DNA of 64,000 nucleotides from Sorex araneus (GCF_027595985.1 NC_073303.1:21394602-21458601), one strand, 5' to 3'. Shown: positions 12,881 to 23,487, counted from the first letter of the stretch. Numbers and translations: made by a program. The notes: generated by a model not told the origin, from the letters alone.

Positions 12881-13815
12881 AAATGGTACCTGGACATTCA
12901 AAAGAACAAAAGCAACCAGTGCTGGGAGGATGTGGGGAAAAAAGGGACAACCTTTCACTGTTGGTGGGAATGCCGACTGGTCCAGCCTTTCTGGAAAACA
13001 ATATGGACAGTCCTTCAAAAATTAGAAATTGAGCTTCCATATGACCCCACAATACCACTTCTGGGAATATATCCCTAGGATGCAAAAAAGAACAGTAGAA
13101 ATGACATCTGTACCTATATATTCATTGCAGCACTGTTCACAATAGCCAAAATCTGGAAAGAACCCGAGTGGCCTAAAACAGAAGACTGGTTAAAGAAACT
13201 TTGGTACATCTACACAATGGAATACCATGCAGTTGTTAGAAGAGATGAAGTCATGAAATTTGCTTATAAGTGGATAAACATGGAGAGTATCATGCTAAGT
13301 AAAATGAGTCAGAAAGAGAGGGACAGACATAGAAGAACTGCACTCATTTGTGGAGTATACAATAACATCACATGAGGCTGATACCCAAGAACAGTAGATA
13401 CAAGGGCTAGGAGGATTTCCCCATAGCTGGAAGACTGCTTCACGAATGGAGGGGAGAAGGCAGATGGAATAGAGAAGGGATAACAGAGAAAATGATGACT
13501 GGAGGAGTCAGGTGGGATGGAAGATGCGTGCCAAAAGTAGATAATGGGCCAAACATGATGACCTCTCAGTGTCTGTGTTGCAAGCCATCATGTCCAAAAG
13601 TAGAGAGAGATTATGGGGAAAATAGTCTGCCATGGAGGCAGAGGGAGGGTGGGAAAGGGGATATCGGTGGTGGGGGATGTGCACTGGTGGAGGGATGGGT
13701 GTTTGATCATTGTGAGATTGTAATTCAAACATGAAAGTTTGTAACTATCTTACGGTGATTCAACAAAATTTAAAAAAATAAAAAACCAAAAAAAGTTAAA
13801 AAAAATGGTACCTGG
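12881..13815 (+). mobile_element. 5'-truncated L1 (ORF2 C-terminus and 3' UTR) with 13-bp TSD
   Basis: The direct repeat AAATGGTACCTGG at 12881-12893 and 13803-13815 brackets a 909-bp insertion. It starts in the C-terminal part of L1 ORF2: the encoded pieces [14 protein letters not shown] and AALFTIAKIWKEP are typical of mammalian L1. It then runs through the 3' UTR to an A-rich tail near 13775-13802. A stop codon follows GIYP where functional copies read on, so the remnant is non-coding. The perfect TSD suggests a relatively young insertion. Confidence 0.93.
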
Positions 13816-15379
13816 GTTATTTTTGCATTTAAACAGTTAAATGCCAACTATCCCTGTGGAATGTTGACCACGGATTGTACAATATTAATTGCAAAATTGT
13901 GGTAGACTCTTTACTGAAACAAGTATGTAAGGTTTTAAGGGGTTCACTTGATATCTTGCTGCCCACACATGAGACTATTTCTCTGTGGAGTAATTTTTGT
14001 TTTCCAAAATGGAAAAGGCTCATTCATGGGTAGGAAAGAGCAAGGGGTATATTTAGAGACCAAAGTTCAAAACAGTTTTTGTAGGGGAGGTGAGGAAAAA
14101 GAGAGTCACAAACATAGAAAAAGTCTCATTTCTGGTTTATATCTCAGCCATAAGACACACACTTTTCATTTTGGTTTCATGACCCTTGTGAAAATGTCCT
14201 CCAAACAGGTTGAGTACATGGAAAGAATATACCATCATTTGACTGTCACACTAGTTTATATGAGTATTACACTCATGCAATGTTAGTAATAGTACACAGC
14301 TAACATGGCCCTGGACTCACCCACACATCTAAGAGCTCTTTGGCACTGTCCACACACCAGATACTACATCCCAGCCTTGTACCTGACAGACAGGCTCCTA
14401 CCCCCAGGGATTTATTGAGTGTTAACTGCCCAGGATGACATAATGGGGAGGCAGCGGCAAGCGTAGTATGCGATGAGAAAGAGAAGTAGATCAAAATTGG
14501 ATCACACCCTGGGAAATGCCTGGATGATTGAACACACGGGAGTGAGAGTTTCCAATCCATGTTTTTAAAAGATCATTTGGGCTGTTGTGTGGACATATGA
14601 TTATGTAGGTGAATGTTAATCAGGGGTTCCCAAGAGAGAGGAAAAGTCTGGAAACAGAGCAGCGGTGGTGGAAGGAGATCAGCAGATGAGAACACCATCA
14701 AGCAGGAAGATCTGCTTAAAAGGAGAAGAGAGACTCTGAATATGAGCTTTCCAGGGATGCAGGACACAGTTCTGGCTATGCAGCATCTCCTTGTAAAAGG
14801 GTTATTTCTCCTGAAATGGGCTGCAGAAGAGGAAAGGGAGAGCTTCCCACCAGGGCACCTGCAATGAGACTAGAAAGCCAGCCACCTGTTGAACGATTTA
14901 AGGCAGTGCTACATAGAGACCAGAGCTAGAATAGGAGCCTGAAGTTGTGCCAAGTGGGTTCCAGTCTCATTTTTTCCCCTAAGCACTGACCTCTTAGTCC
15001 CTTCCTTTACCCACTGCCTTGTCCCATGGGGCAGCACTGGCCGTATGTGAGCATTTAAATTTCACCATGCCACTTTGTTTCACCTCAACCACATTGACTG
15101 CATGTCAAGTCCTTCATCATCACATAAGGCTAACGGAGTCTCATTGGTTAGTGCTGCTGTCTCACAATTCCATTGTCACTGGAAGTTCTATGGCACAACA
15201 GTGATAAAGCATCCACTCTACCTGGATCAACCCACAGCAATATTCTAGACACTACTAGCTAAACCCTGCTCTGTCATGCTAGTTCTCTATGGCTAACTCT
15301 TTGGGTTTGAGGAGGGAGGTCTGCTATGGTATTCAAACTTCCTGTGCTGAGATCTTATTTACACTGTGGCAGGGAAGGT
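13816..15379. other. Unique sequence, no gene recognised
   Basis: No gene or clear repeat is recognisable. A weak MIR-like piece may lie near 14400-14450. The open frames (for example 13948-14286 plus) resemble no known protein. Confidence 0.4.
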
Positions 15380-15695
15380 TTTAGGGTGACTTTAGGGGCC
15401 TTGAACAGAATGCTATGGAGGCCAAGAGGGTGAGACGTCATGAATGGAATTTATGCCTTATAAAACAGACCTCCAAGAGTGCCTCCCATTTCCTTCCCTC
15501 TGTGAGGGCACAGCAGAAAGATGGTGTTCTAGGTACATGCAAGAAGAACTTGCACCAGTCACTGATCCTTTCAGGCCTCTGCCTTGGGCTGTGAACCTCC
15601 AGAACCGGTGAGACATAAATCTATGGTGTTTACAAGCCACCCAGTCTAGAGTGTTTATTTGCTCAAAGGAACTCAACAGGGACATGCTTGCTCTC
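15380..15695 (+). mobile_element. MaLR (ERVL-MaLR, MLT1/MST-like) LTR
   Basis: The order GTCATGAATGGAATTTATGCC, CTTATAAAACAGACCTCC, TCTGTGAGGGCACAGCAGAAAG, GAACCTCCAGAAC and ACAAGCCACCCAGTCTA matches the U3-to-U5 landmarks of mammalian MaLR LTRs, including the TATA-like CTTATAAAA. The 5' end is eroded. It is an ancient, non-coding LTR relic. Confidence 0.8.
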
Positions 15696-16585
15696 TCGAA
15701 CATCCCTCCCTGTTTACCTTAACCTGGGCCAGGAACTTCATCTCCTCTCTACCCCATGTCCCATGATATCACGCCAGCCCTCATCACTCCCTGCTCCAAG
15801 AATCAGCTCTTGGCTTCCCTTTAGTTCAGACTTGGGTGCTACATCTAGCCACCAGTGTATTACAGAAGAGGTCATCACTCTGGAAAGCATAGTTCCTGGG
15901 GGTCTGAAGGATGTTGACAAGCTCTCTGGGGACAGTGACCCGTGGCAGACAACAGAAATGGAGAAAATGTCATTGCAGGGGCAGTAAAAAGAAGTAAGGG
16001 CCTCTGAACTACAACGATATACAAAAGAAAAGGTGTAAGAGTTCTGTGCTTCCCGGGCACTTCAGAGAGTGGGTTTCATATATATTTAAACACCCGATGC
16101 TGAAGAATGGAGCAGACATGCATGCGCCTGCAAAGCCAAAACACAGCTGGGAGGCCTAATTTTAGCTCCCTGCACGCTACCAATATCCCTCCATCCCATG
16201 AGAGCTGGCTGAGCTCCTGGAGAGCAAGAGAGACACTGGGCAGAACTTACTGATGGCCCAGAATGTGGACCCACACCATTCTGAGCTTGGTTGCCTGGGA
16301 GAAGACCAGAGAACTTGGCCTGCCATGTCTTAAAACCAGCTGAAGAAATAACTGGGCGTTCACTTGTTTGGGGCAGCTCTAATGAGAGCAGCAGAGAAGG
16401 TCTGGGAATGAGAACTTCATAATACCAGACTTATCTGGTGGGTTGCCTAGAGATATTCATGGGTAAAAAAAACACAAAAACAAAAACAAGAAAACCACAT
16501 TTGCCTGGAATAATGCTTCCTGATATTAGCTGTCTCTGTATTTATCAAGGAAATCAGAAGAATAGGGATCCCGGCCGACTCAACT
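15696..16585. other. Unique sequence, no gene recognised
   Basis: No gene or repeat recognised. The frame at 15688-15987 plus is unlike any protein I know. Confidence 0.4.
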
Positions 16586-16765
16586 AGTCTTATAACTTTG
16601 GATCAGTTACTTGGTCTCTCTGTAGCTCCATTTCCACATCTGTAAAATGATGCTTATACTAAGAACTACCTTGCAGTAAGGGTTCTGCAGAATTGTTGTG
16701 ATGCTGGTGAAGTTAGAATGGCATCTGGCATGTAGCAGACACTCAGGAATTTTTAGCTATGACGA
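16586..16765 (+). repeat. MIR SINE
   Basis: ATCAGTTACTTGGTCTCTCTG, CATCTGTAAAATGATG, GAATTGTTGTGATG and GGCATGTAGCAGACACTCAG follow the MIR consensus in order. It is ancient and diverged. Confidence 0.85.
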
Positions 16766-16837
16766 TGGGCTGATTACTCTGGTTGAAGTGCTCAGCGTCA
16801 ACAGCTTCAGGAGAGAGAAAAAGGAAATGGGTGAATG

Positions 16838-17095
16838 TGATTGCCTGTGTTCAAACCTCACTCTATCACTAGTCAGCTCTGGGAACCAGAGCAAAAGAAT
16901 GAATCCCAGTGTCTCAGCATTCTGCTAATAAAATTACGTTAATATAGGCACATTAATTGCATATTCTTCAGAAAATAGCTCTGAGGATTAAAGGAGGAAA
17001 TGTATGTATGTAAGACACTCCAAAGAATGCAGGTATGTATGGAGTAAGAGCTGGTAAGAGCTGGCAGCTATTATTATTATTGTTAGTACATTCTC
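16838..17095 (+). repeat. MIR SINE
   Basis: TGTGTTCAAACCTCACTCTATCACTAG resembles the MIR B-box region, and CTCTGAGGATTAAAGGAGG and CAGCTATTATTATTATTGTTA match its 3' half. The middle has an AT-rich expansion, so the copy may be split. It lies 70 bp downstream of another MIR in the same orientation. Confidence 0.7.
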
Positions 17096-17533
17096 ATTAT
17101 TACTGTATATCGCCTCAACTTTCAAAGACAGTGCAGTAAAGTTCACTGAAGGTTGAAATGAGGCAAAGCCTCATTTCCTCCAAGTTTGAAGAATCAGAAG
17201 GAATAGTGCCGTAGTCCAGCACCAGTTCAGTTAACCAGCAAATATTTGCAGAACTTGTACAGTGTGTCCAGAACCAGTCACTGCTGTAAACATCCAGTTT
17301 ACAACTGTAAACTTTGGTGCTGCCAGTTCCTGGGTAAGGAAGAATAGATCTGGTTGCCAACACAGGTCAAAACTAGTCCCACCTGGTTTGTCAAAGGAGG
17401 TTTTCCCAAGTGCTACAGCTTCATGGCCTGTCCAGAGCACTACCCTCTCAATACCAAGAAGGACTAGAGATAGAGCTCTTGTTTCAGATCCTTGATGAAC
17501 CTCCATGTCTGTCCTAGGCCAAGACCAGGGAGC

Positions 17534-17749
17534 CAGAATCAAATTGGCTTTATTTTTTTCTCTTTTTTGCATTTTTCAGGGGTCACGCCAGGCGATGCAC
17601 AGGGGTTATTCCTGGCCTTGCACTCAGGAATTATTCCTGGCGGTGCTCGGAGGACCATATGGGATGCTGGGGATCAAACCCGGGTTGGCCACGGGTGAGG
17701 CAAATGCCCTACTTGCTGTACTATCACTCCAGCCTGCAGAATCAAGTTG
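17534..17749 (-). repeat. SOR-like SINE, type A, with TSD
   Basis: A full-length minus-strand copy at 17547-17736. It reads from a T-rich tail through GGGGTCACGCC, CACTCAGGAATTATTCCTGG and ACCATATGGGATGCTGG to the head CTATCACTCCAGCC. CAGAATCAAATTG (17534-17546) and CAGAATCAAGTTG (17737-17749) are its target-site duplication, with one mismatch. Confidence 0.95.
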
Positions 17750-18483
17750 AAACCGGTGGTGTTTCTCTCTCTCTCCTCCCCTTCCGGGTCACGTCTCACC
17801 ATTGCTGGTGTGGTGGCTGTAAAAACACCAAAGGAAGCCCATAGCCTTCTTCTTCCTGGGTCATAGAGGTTACTACTGGACATCCTTGTCTCCCTGGCCC
17901 TCAGAAAGTGTCCTCAGGAGGAAGTAAGCAGTAGTGAGACAGAGGTGGCCATGAAGGGGGGGACCTTCTTCAGAACACACGATGGTCCCTCACTTGGCTT
18001 TGTGCCACCTTGATCCCCACTTCTGTGGCAATGTTTCCTTCCAATGTCTAAGCCATGACATTCTATGTCATTGTGAAGAAGTGAGAGAGGAAACCCAAGG
18101 CACATTCGTGTGGTGCATTCTCTCTCAGAGGGGTCCAAGTCTGCACCGATGTCCAGCCCCATACACGCCCCTGCCTTCTTCTCAGTCTCTCCATACAGTG
18201 TGCCCCTCTGGTGGGATCTCCAACTTGGCTCCCTCACCTGGATAGAGGGTCCTTGGGAGAGAAGATGGGAGGCCCTTGGGTAAACAGGAGGGCAAAGAAG
18301 AGATCCTGGATCCACTGGCTTTATGTTGCCCTTGTGAAGGAATTCAGCATTTTTTGCAGTGAGGCCAGGCCTTCCCCTTTCCCAGACCTTTGAACCTCAG
18401 CTCCAGAGAGAACAAACTGGATGGCCAGAATGTGGCATTGGATTTTGTTCAGTGGTCTGTGACTCTATATAGGAGTTAGGAGG

Positions 18484-18485
<2 letters not shown>
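17750..18485. other. Unique sequence, no gene recognised
   Basis: A fairly GC-rich stretch with a 133-codon minus frame at 17914-18315 that resembles no known protein. No splice or promoter context is evident. Confidence 0.4.

Positions 18486-18528
<43 letters not shown>
18486..18528. repeat. (TA)n microsatellite
   Basis: A pure TA run of about 21 units. Such a tract can extrude as a cruciform and is usually polymorphic. Confidence 0.95.
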
Positions 18529-18530
<2 letters not shown>

Positions 18531-18709
18531 ATATGGGTTTAGATTTCCTTTCTACTCAGAGCAGAAAAGAGAGACCACGTCTGACCAGAAATGGCCCAAA
18601 ATAGCTTCCCTCTCACTCATTTTCTTCTTTGCTTACTTTCAAATGAAGTCAATTAGACAGCAAATGAGATGGCCTAACCTACAACTGAACATGCCTAGGG
18701 TTCTTCACT

Positions 18710-18752
18710 ATTTATTTATTTATTTGTTTGTTTGTTTATTCATTCATTTGCC
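18710..18752. repeat. (TTTA)(TTTG)(TTCA) tetranucleotide tract
   Basis: Consecutive TTTA, TTTG and TTCA units followed by a CCCTCC-rich stretch. It could be the reversed tail of a decayed minus-strand retroposon, but no body is recognisable. Confidence 0.75.
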
Positions 18753-18834
18753 TTCCCTCCCTCCTCCTCCCTCCGCCCCCAGCACCTGGGTTTTGAAACT
18801 TGTCTGGTTCAACATTTCACCGGCTTGGTTGAGG

Positions 18835-19330
18835 ATCTTGTAAGGAAATCATTTATAATAAAGCTGGTGTGCTCGGGTTTATCATTTCTAAGTGCGGGTC
18901 AGGATTTGGTTCGCTGTGTTAAACTCTCCATGCTGCATGTGATTTGTCAAGCTTTGTCAGGAACAAAAAGTTCCAGGATGTGCGAAGCAGGACTGCTTGG
19001 TTTCCATGGAGATACTGCTAGTTAGGCTATGGAAATCCTGAAAAGGCCAGAGGATGAGTGACAATACAAGGATTTAGCGGCTGATCTGAAGAGCCAGACT
19101 GAATTAATGAGATTTTTCACAGAGCGTTATTAGCAAGGCTAGCACCGTATGGCTGTTAGGGCCCCGGTTTTCTCAGCTGCAGTCTCGGAAAACAGAAATG
19201 GAAAGATTTAATTGCTGTTTTTAAACCCTTTAAGATGATTTTAACCTATACCATTTTAAGGTTGTAATAAAACCCAGGGCTCTCGTGCCTTTTTTTCCCC
19301 CCATCACTCAGTTACTGTTATTGCTGTGTT
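18835..19330. other. Candidate conserved non-coding element
   Basis: About 500 bp without recognisable repeats, with AT-rich homeobox-like cores (GAATTAATGAG, TTTAATTGC), GGTTTCCATGGAGAT (half of an RFX-like X-box) and a balanced composition unlike decayed repeats. No open frame is convincing. The claim of constraint is inference. Confidence 0.3.
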
Positions 19331-20099
19331 TGGGGTGGTGGTTGCCCTTTATCTGCGTGGAGATGGGAAATTCAATAGTACTTATTATATTGAGCAGTTA
19401 ATTCCCACATACTGTGAACACATTACTGTTTAAAGTAGGTTATCTGGAGTTCCATTTAGAGCCAGGGGAGAGATACCATGTCACTGGCTTGATCCCGGTG
19501 AGGGCGATATTCATTATTTATTATAGACCAATGATGGAAACTCTTACCACTGGCAAGACATTGCTTGTACACTCATCTATACAGGGCTCTAGCTTTGGGG
19601 AGTTAGGATGCAAATTCTGCAAATGTAATTTGTGGGGCTTGTGCATCTTATTCCATGAATACCACTTCCTATGCCGTGGACACCAAGAGGAACAGCAGGT
19701 GGCAATTTCCTCCCAAGTTTGGGAATCATACTCTCAAAAGGTCTTCTTCTCCTTCTTTCTTCACAAAACGGATGCCAGAATTTTTCATTTCTCACTGCCC
19801 ACCCCCCACCCCCGCCCCAGCCCAGCTCCTTTCTGGAGCTCCGAGTGTAGAAATCGTGGGTAGGATTAACCCAGTTGCCTTTTGGTTTCCAACATGTCCC
19901 GTGTTGGAAACTCTCAGTAAAATGTCAGTATCCGCTGCCTCCTGAAATGAGCCAACGTGGGGAGAGCAGCAGACCGGGTGCTGCTCTTCGCTGCCAGTTT
20001 GCGAAAGGGCACAACCCATCTGTTTCCGGGAGACCTAAAACCATACTGTTGCTGCAGAGAACTCCACAACAAAAGCACAGGCAGCCGACATCCCCCAGA
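19331..20099. other. Unique sequence, no gene recognised
   Basis: A 149-codon plus-strand frame spans 19414-19863 and encodes no motif I recognise. A CCCCACCCCC stretch lies near 19800. I see no gene. Confidence 0.4.
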
Positions 20100-20265
20100 T
20101 TCCGGTACAGTACACTAATCCACTTAATCTCACTGTTAGCATCCCCGGGCGGGAATTTCACAGTCTCTTTTGATTTAGTGGCTTGTAAATTCTCTGATTG
20201 TGTGCCTTTGCCCTCTCATTAGTGTTTATTCCATAAATGATCTTGTGAGGAAGAAACCAGGAAAG
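20100..20265. other. Candidate conserved non-coding element
   Basis: Repeat-free sequence containing ACTAATCCACTTAATCTCAC (OTX/CRX-like TAATCC core) and GGCGGGAATTTC (E2F-like core). These short matches can occur by chance. Confidence 0.2.
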
Positions 20266-20361
20266 TTGAACTAAGGGTCAATGTGCCCACTTTCTTCCCT
20301 ATCTGGATTTCTCTACCATTGCTAGTCATTAAATGGAAGGACACTCCCTGGTTTAGTATCT

Positions 20362-20385
20362 ACCCCCCCCCCCCACCCCCCTTTT
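20362..20385. repeat. Poly(C) tract
   Basis: A run of C broken by one A, between unique flanks. Short G-rich strands of this kind may adopt unusual structure. Confidence 0.85.
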
Positions 20386-20665
20386 AACTGATTCTACCAC
20401 CATGTTATAGTATTTTACTTTTTAAACTCTTGAATGGATCTCCTCCACTACTTTGTCATCTATACTGGATCGCTCTGAGCCAAGCCTATTTCCATTTTAT
20501 CTCCTCCAAGGATTTGTACATTTCCAGTTCAACTTGGCATGTAATCTATGACTCTGTGTGTCTTTAGAAGGGAGGGTGGGGGAGGTAAGCTCCAGAATGA
20601 CTCTTGGAAGAACTTGTTCTTGAGACCAGGTTCTGCCATTTGGTAGCTGTGAGGTGTTGGACTGT

Positions 20666-20736
20666 TGCATTGGCTGGGAATCGAACCCAGGCCTCCCGAG
20701 TGGCAGGCGAGAATTCTACCACTGAACCACCAATGG
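20666..20736 (-). tRNA. tRNA-Gly(GCC) copy, probably a retropseudogene
   Basis: Read on the minus strand, this 71-nt block matches mammalian tRNA-Gly(GCC) at all but about four positions as I recall that sequence. The A box (TGGTTCAGTGG), B box (GGTTCGATTCC) and loop CTGCCAC with anticodon GCC are intact. The T stem keeps pairing through a compensatory change. Position 1 is C, giving an acceptor mismatch, and one anticodon-stem pair is broken. No Pol III T-run follows within 50 bp. The three bases beyond the discriminator read ACA, close to an added CCA tail. It lies inside a TSD-flanked insertion joined to a SINE, so a reverse-transcribed mature tRNA is more likely than a working gene. Confidence 0.8.
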
Positions 20737-20742
20737 CCAACT

Positions 20743-20944
20743 GGCTGAAGCAATAGCACAGAAGTAGGGCGTTTGCCTTACACGTGGCTGACCCAAGTTC
20801 GATTCCTCCACCCCTCTTGGAGAGCCTGGCAAGCTACCCGTGGTGTATTCAGCATGCCAAAAACAGTAATAACAAGTCTCAAAATGGAGACGTTACTGGT
20901 GCTCGAGCAAATGGATGAGCATCGGGATGACAGTGACAGTGACA
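20743..20944 (+). repeat. SOR-like SINE, type B, joined to the tRNA-Gly copy
   Basis: The head GGCTGAAGCAATAGCACAG and B-box region AAGTTCGATTCC lead into the type B body (TGGAGAGCCTGGCAAGCTACC, AAAACAGTAATAACAAGTCTC, GATGAGCATCGGGATGACAG) and a GACAGT-repeat tail with no poly(A). Six bases (20737-20742) separate it from the tRNA copy. Direct repeats GAGGTGTTGGAC (20651-20662) and GAGGTGTTGAAC (20945-20956) enclose both parts as one insertion. Confidence 0.92.
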
Positions 20945-21099
20945 GAGGTGTTGAACAAGCCACTTAAATGCTCTAGTTTTGATTTCCTCATCTGAAAGCG
21001 AAGACTAAAGGTCACATATAGGCTACAGCAGATTGTCAGCAAATTAGAACAAGAAAAATTATCTATCATATGCGTGTAATATTTTGAACCATGATGATT

Positions 21100-21425
21100 T
21101 GTTTCAGGGCATCTTCTTAAGCCCTTTGATGTTTGTTTTTCTGGTTTCTCTGCTTAGATTAAGCTTCTCAAAGTTAAGAGCAGCCGTTTTCCATTCATTT
21201 TGTAATTGCTAATTACATTTACATTGAGCTATAGTCCCCCTAATTCTCTTAAATAGTTGATCAAAGTATTTGAGGAAATTTACCTTGGATTAACTACTGC
21301 ATATAATAAAAATCATATTCAGTTTTAAAGCTGTAAGTTCTATTTAGGCTCTTGTATTACTTTGAATAATAAAGCAGTTGAACTGTGTCCATCCAAAGGA
21401 GAAATTAACAAGGAAGGGGGGGATA
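21100..21425. other. Candidate conserved non-coding element
   Basis: AT-rich, repeat-free sequence with dense homeobox-like cores such as TTTTGTAATTGCTAATTACATTTAC. It resembles conserved developmental enhancers in texture only, and constraint is not demonstrated. Confidence 0.3.
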
Positions 21426-21484
21426 AAAGTTAAGGGATTTTAGTTATTGTTAGTAGATTTTTATTTATTTGTATGCTTATTTAA

Positions 21485-21740
21485 AAATATTATTCTCTTT
21501 TTTTATTTGAAGCACTGTGACTTACAATGGTACGATAGGATTCCATGCATTCAATATTTAATACCCCTGCCTATACAGTACCTCTCTATAGAGCTGTACT
21601 GATACTCCCATTGAAGTGATGAGGAGACACAGACAACAATTGGTTAGGCAATGTGTTAAGATCTAGTTGGCCTGATTTTAGCAAGATAAGATTCCACGCA
21701 TACAATGTTCCAATACCCCACCCACCATTCAGAGCATATG
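21485..21740 (-). mobile_element. L1 3' UTR fragment interrupted by a MIR-like element
   Basis: AAGCACTGTGACTTACAATGG and CGCATACAATGTTCCAATACCCCACCCACC match the reverse of the L1 3' UTR type seen at 27.8 kb and 23.5 kb. The block GATTCCATGCATTCAATATTTAATACCCC occurs near 21537-21566 and again, diverged, near 21689-21719, on each side of the MIR-like insert. Confidence 0.6.
21573..21681 (-). repeat. MIR-like element
   Basis: On the minus strand, CCTAACCAATTGTTGTCTGTG then TGTCTCCTCATCACTTCAATGG then CAGTACAGCTCTATAGAG follow the MIR order around its TTTCCTCATCTG core. The second half differs from MIR in the same way as the copy at 22290-22420. Confidence 0.55.
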
Positions 21741-22289
21741 CCTCCTTCCATGTGGTCTCAGAGTCCCCTCCATCTTGTTTCTCTTCCTTAATTATTTAAA
21801 AGTATTTGTTCGTGCACTTCTCTTCAAGATCCTTCAGACTGAAAATAGATTTCCTTTGGGCTGGTGGTGCCCCATGCCTTGTCTATATGAGGTCTATGGT
21901 TTTATCCTAGGATTTTATAACAAACAACGAACCCATAAATAGGTTTGAAAATCGATTAGCAAATTAATAAATAAAAACATTTCTTCTGCCCTTGTTGGTT
22001 GGTTGGTCCATCTTTCCCAGGGAATGGAGAATTTGAAGATTTTGTCCAAAGGCACTTCTGAGTATGAATAAAGGTCTTGGGAGCCATGGTCATACCCCAT
22101 TTCTACAACTATAGCTCTGATCTCTCATCGGTGTTGCGTAGAACATCAACACACATTCAAGGATCCAGGAGGAGGAAGCAGAGCAGCTCTTTCCTGTTTA
22201 ATACCAAATTACACATGGATCCAAACTATCCTCTCCTACCAGAAGGCCTGGGCTCAGACAAATGGATATGCTAACATCAGGCCAACCAG

Positions 22290-22425
22290 AATCTGGGATC
22301 CATTGCTCAGGGCCTACCTGGTCTTAGCCAATTACCTAACCACTTGGTGCCTGTGTCTCCTCATTACTTCAATGGGGGTTTCAGTACTGCTCTATAGAGC
22401 AGTGCTCTGTCCATAGATCCTTCAT
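22290..22425 (+). repeat. MIR-like element
   Basis: CTTAGCCAATTACCTAACCAC, TGTGTCTCCTCATTACTTCAATGG and TCAGTACTGCTCTATAGAGCAGT follow the MIR order and share derived positions with the inverted copy at 21573-21681. The 18-bp perfect palindrome at 22386-22403 lies at its 3' side. Confidence 0.55.
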
Positions 22426-23249
22426 ATCGTCAGAACCTTGTCTATGGAAAGTTAATGTGAGAAAGTAAATGAAACTCCAATTTAAGTGCTAACTCTACCT
22501 GTATCATAAAGTATTCAGAAAGTGTCAATTTGATCCAGATTTTGATACTTATTATGACTTGAGAGGTTTATATGATACCAAAAATAACGGGCCATGACCC
22601 TTAGTCTGTAACTGTGATCATCCCTTACCTAGCACTTCCTGCTCCCTGAGGTTCTGTCCTACACTGCTAGCACTTGTGTGTGGTCTGGGTATGTCACAGA
22701 GTGATGACCTATGTGGAACTCAGTACTGATAGCTTCTGGAGCTGTGCTCTGTGGAGACATTCCCCTCTAATCCACAGACCATCTCCACGAGAAGTAGATG
22801 CTCTACTGGAGCAGAATGGGGTCATCTTCCCTACTTGCTCAACTTCCCTGTTTCTAATTATTTTATGTCTCTCTAAAACAATCAGTGAGTCTATGCCCTT
22901 TGGGGGGGATCCAGTTCTGTAGCATTAGAACCAGTCTTTAAATAAAAATCTCTTAATTCTCCCCAGTGCCAACCTGTACGTTGGAAAACTGCCTCTTCTC
23001 ACAAGTCTCTAAAGGTGAGATGGGACACAGAGAGGAGCTGGAGTGAAGGAGAAGCATGTGTTTTTCTTTGGATTATATTGAGCTTATGGCTCAATATAAT
23101 CTGGACAAAGGTAATGTTTCATTCAGACTTCACTAAGGCTTAAAGGCAAGGTTTGGTCAATGTGGGTTTGATTCTTTCATAGCCTATTGCCTGGGTCAGC
23201 AGTGTTTTTTCTAGAGGCTGAAGTGCAGGATATATACCTTTTATTTGTG
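22426..23249. other. Unique sequence with a perfect hairpin
   Basis: No gene or transposon is recognised. A 13-bp perfect inverted repeat with a 5-nt loop lies at 23071-23101. Confidence 0.45.
23071..23101. repeat. Perfect 13-bp inverted repeat
   Basis: GATTATATTGAGC, loop TTATG, then GCTCAATATAATC. No other element explains it, and no T-run suggests a terminator. Confidence 0.9.
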
Positions 23250-23487
23250 GGGGAGGGTGCTCCCAAGAAGTACTCAGAGGAGTCAAGGGGCCACTCTCAG
23301 TGATACTGAGCCAGTCAGGTTAGATCTTCCATGCTTGGACCCAGCCACATGATTGTTCTTGGGCCCAATTATGCTAAACTGCATCCAATGCTATTCATGG
23401 AGTTATGCAATGCCTATAATTGAACTTGGGTCCCTGTGCATGTAAGCTATGGGCCTATGACTACTTAGCTATTTCTCCAGCCCCCAA
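23250..23487 (-). repeat. SOR-like SINE, degraded
   Basis: TTGAACTTGGGTCCCTGTGCATG and CTTAGCTATTTCTCCAGCCCCC reproduce the reversed head of the family. The left part (GATACTGAGCCAGTCAGG...) is badly decayed. Confidence 0.6.

Larger units (their letters stand above)
20622..21000 (+). repeat. MIR SINE split by a composite insertion
   Basis: GTTCTGCCATTTGGTAGCTGTGAGGTG on the left and AAGCCACTTAAATG...GATTTCCTCATCTGAAAG on the right are adjacent in the MIR consensus (TCTGCCACTTACTAGCTGTG...CAAGTCACTTAACC...TTTCCTCATCTG). The two halves are separated by the TSD-flanked insertion at 20663-20944. Confidence 0.8.

Noticed and set aside
19414..19863. 149-codon plus-strand frame
   Set aside because: No motif or family resemblance, and a C-rich low-complexity stretch helps keep it open.
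20666..20736. Functional tRNA-Gly gene
   Set aside because: Acceptor and anticodon-stem mismatches, no nearby Pol III terminator, and enclosure in a TSD-flanked retroposon favour a retropseudogene, though activity cannot be excluded.
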